A DNA stretch of 5,830 nt from Nitrososphaerota archaeon (GTDB lineage: Archaea > Thermoproteota > Bathyarchaeia > Bathyarchaeales > Bathycorpusculaceae), in the NCBI GenBank assembly GCA_031282985.1, contig JAITCR010000083.1, forward strand, positions 1 through 5,830, written 5' to 3'. The notes beneath the pieces are model-generated. The model saw only the letters and a program-made list of their open reading frames with translations. It was not told the origin of the DNA and ran no database searches. A program made the position numbers and the translations under genes. This document shows, one piece after another, positions 5,594 through 5,830 of this stretch (the stretch's first letter is position 1; every line of letters starts with the position of its first letter).

Positions 5594-5830
5594 TTACACT
5601 TCCATAGCCAGTGCTAAAGCCTGTTGAATACCGGGTTTAATAACCTCCCAATCCTGTTGGTACGGCGTCATAAAATCACGACACCTTCTACGATACTTAC
5701 GCACTAAAGCAACAAAAGAGAAACCAATATGATTGCAACCGGCTCAACCAATATTGACCTGACAACGACCAAACCCACAAATTCGCTTCAACTCTCCATG
5801 CATCACCCAATACTCCAACGCCTCTCAAAG
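5594..5830 (-). pseudogene. Decayed IS4-type transposase, C-terminal part, cut by the window edge
   Basis: The - strand enters at 5830 reading FERRWSIG. It then changes frame to VMHGELKRICGFGRCQV, meets TGA at 5744-5746, and continues AGCNHIGFSFVALVRKYRRR and IKPGIQQALALAMEV to TAA at 5594-5596. Restoring one A in the GGG at 5806-5808 gives F-E-R-R-W-S-I-E-V-M-H-G-E-L-K. This has the exact spacing of the IS4-family signature Y-(2)-R-(3)-E-(6)-K, with Phe in place of Tyr. The NHIGFSFVALVRKYR stretch matches the region after that signature in IS4-like transposases. The one-base deletion removes the catalytic Glu, and the TGA blocks the rest, so the copy is dead. It is unrelated to the remnant at 92-543. 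The upstream half lies outside the window, and I saw no clear terminal repeat. Confidence 0.7.

Noticed and set aside
1..5830. CRISPR arrays, tRNA or rRNA genes, toxin-antitoxin or defence genes
   Set aside because: I saw no regularly spaced direct repeats, no tRNA-like T-arm or acceptor pairing, and no gene of those families.

Overview
The window looks like chromosomal DNA from an AT-rich archaeon. The evidence is an archease, a tetrahedral-type M42 aminopeptidase, an MtdB-type methylene-tetrahydromethanopterin dehydrogenase, TATA-like boxes upstream of genes, and AGGT-type Shine-Dalgarno motifs. The combination of genes fits an uncultured lineage such as Bathyarchaeia. That placement is inferred from gene content and has not been tested by phylogeny.

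Layout. Positions 2-85 hold the last 27 codons of an unidentified gene on the + strand. Positions 92-543 hold a decayed, frameshifted IS5-type transposase remnant on the - strand. It begins near a degraded N-terminus, keeps its helix-turn-helix, and ends just after the first catalytic Asp. Next come two - strand genes: an MscS-type mechanosensitive channel (638-1726) and, upstream of it, mtdB (1846-2778). A 207-base divergent promoter region separates mtdB from an M42 metallopeptidase on the + strand (2986-4014), which has an unusual start. After a hairpin with a T-tract comes archease (4199-4663, + strand). It converges on adenylate kinase (- strand, stop at 4660) so tightly that both TAA stops share the palindrome TTAA. 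The last 240 bases hold the decayed C-terminus of a second, unrelated transposase (IS4-type) on the - strand.

How the genes work together. The five intact genes are housekeeping functions that do not form one pathway: osmotic safety valve, one-carbon redox step, peptide trimming, RNA-ligase activation and adenylate balance. Most appear to be transcribed singly. mtdB and the channel gene could share a transcript, but a U-rich tract lies between them. The two dead insertion sequences at the edges suggest the flanks are sites of past insertion and decay.

I found no clear sign of an undescribed multi-gene system. The points most worth checking are the M42 start codon (a good ribosome site faces an in-frame CTG), the adenylate kinase start (GTG preferred over the upstream ATG), the interlocked archease/adk ends, and the two transposase fossils.
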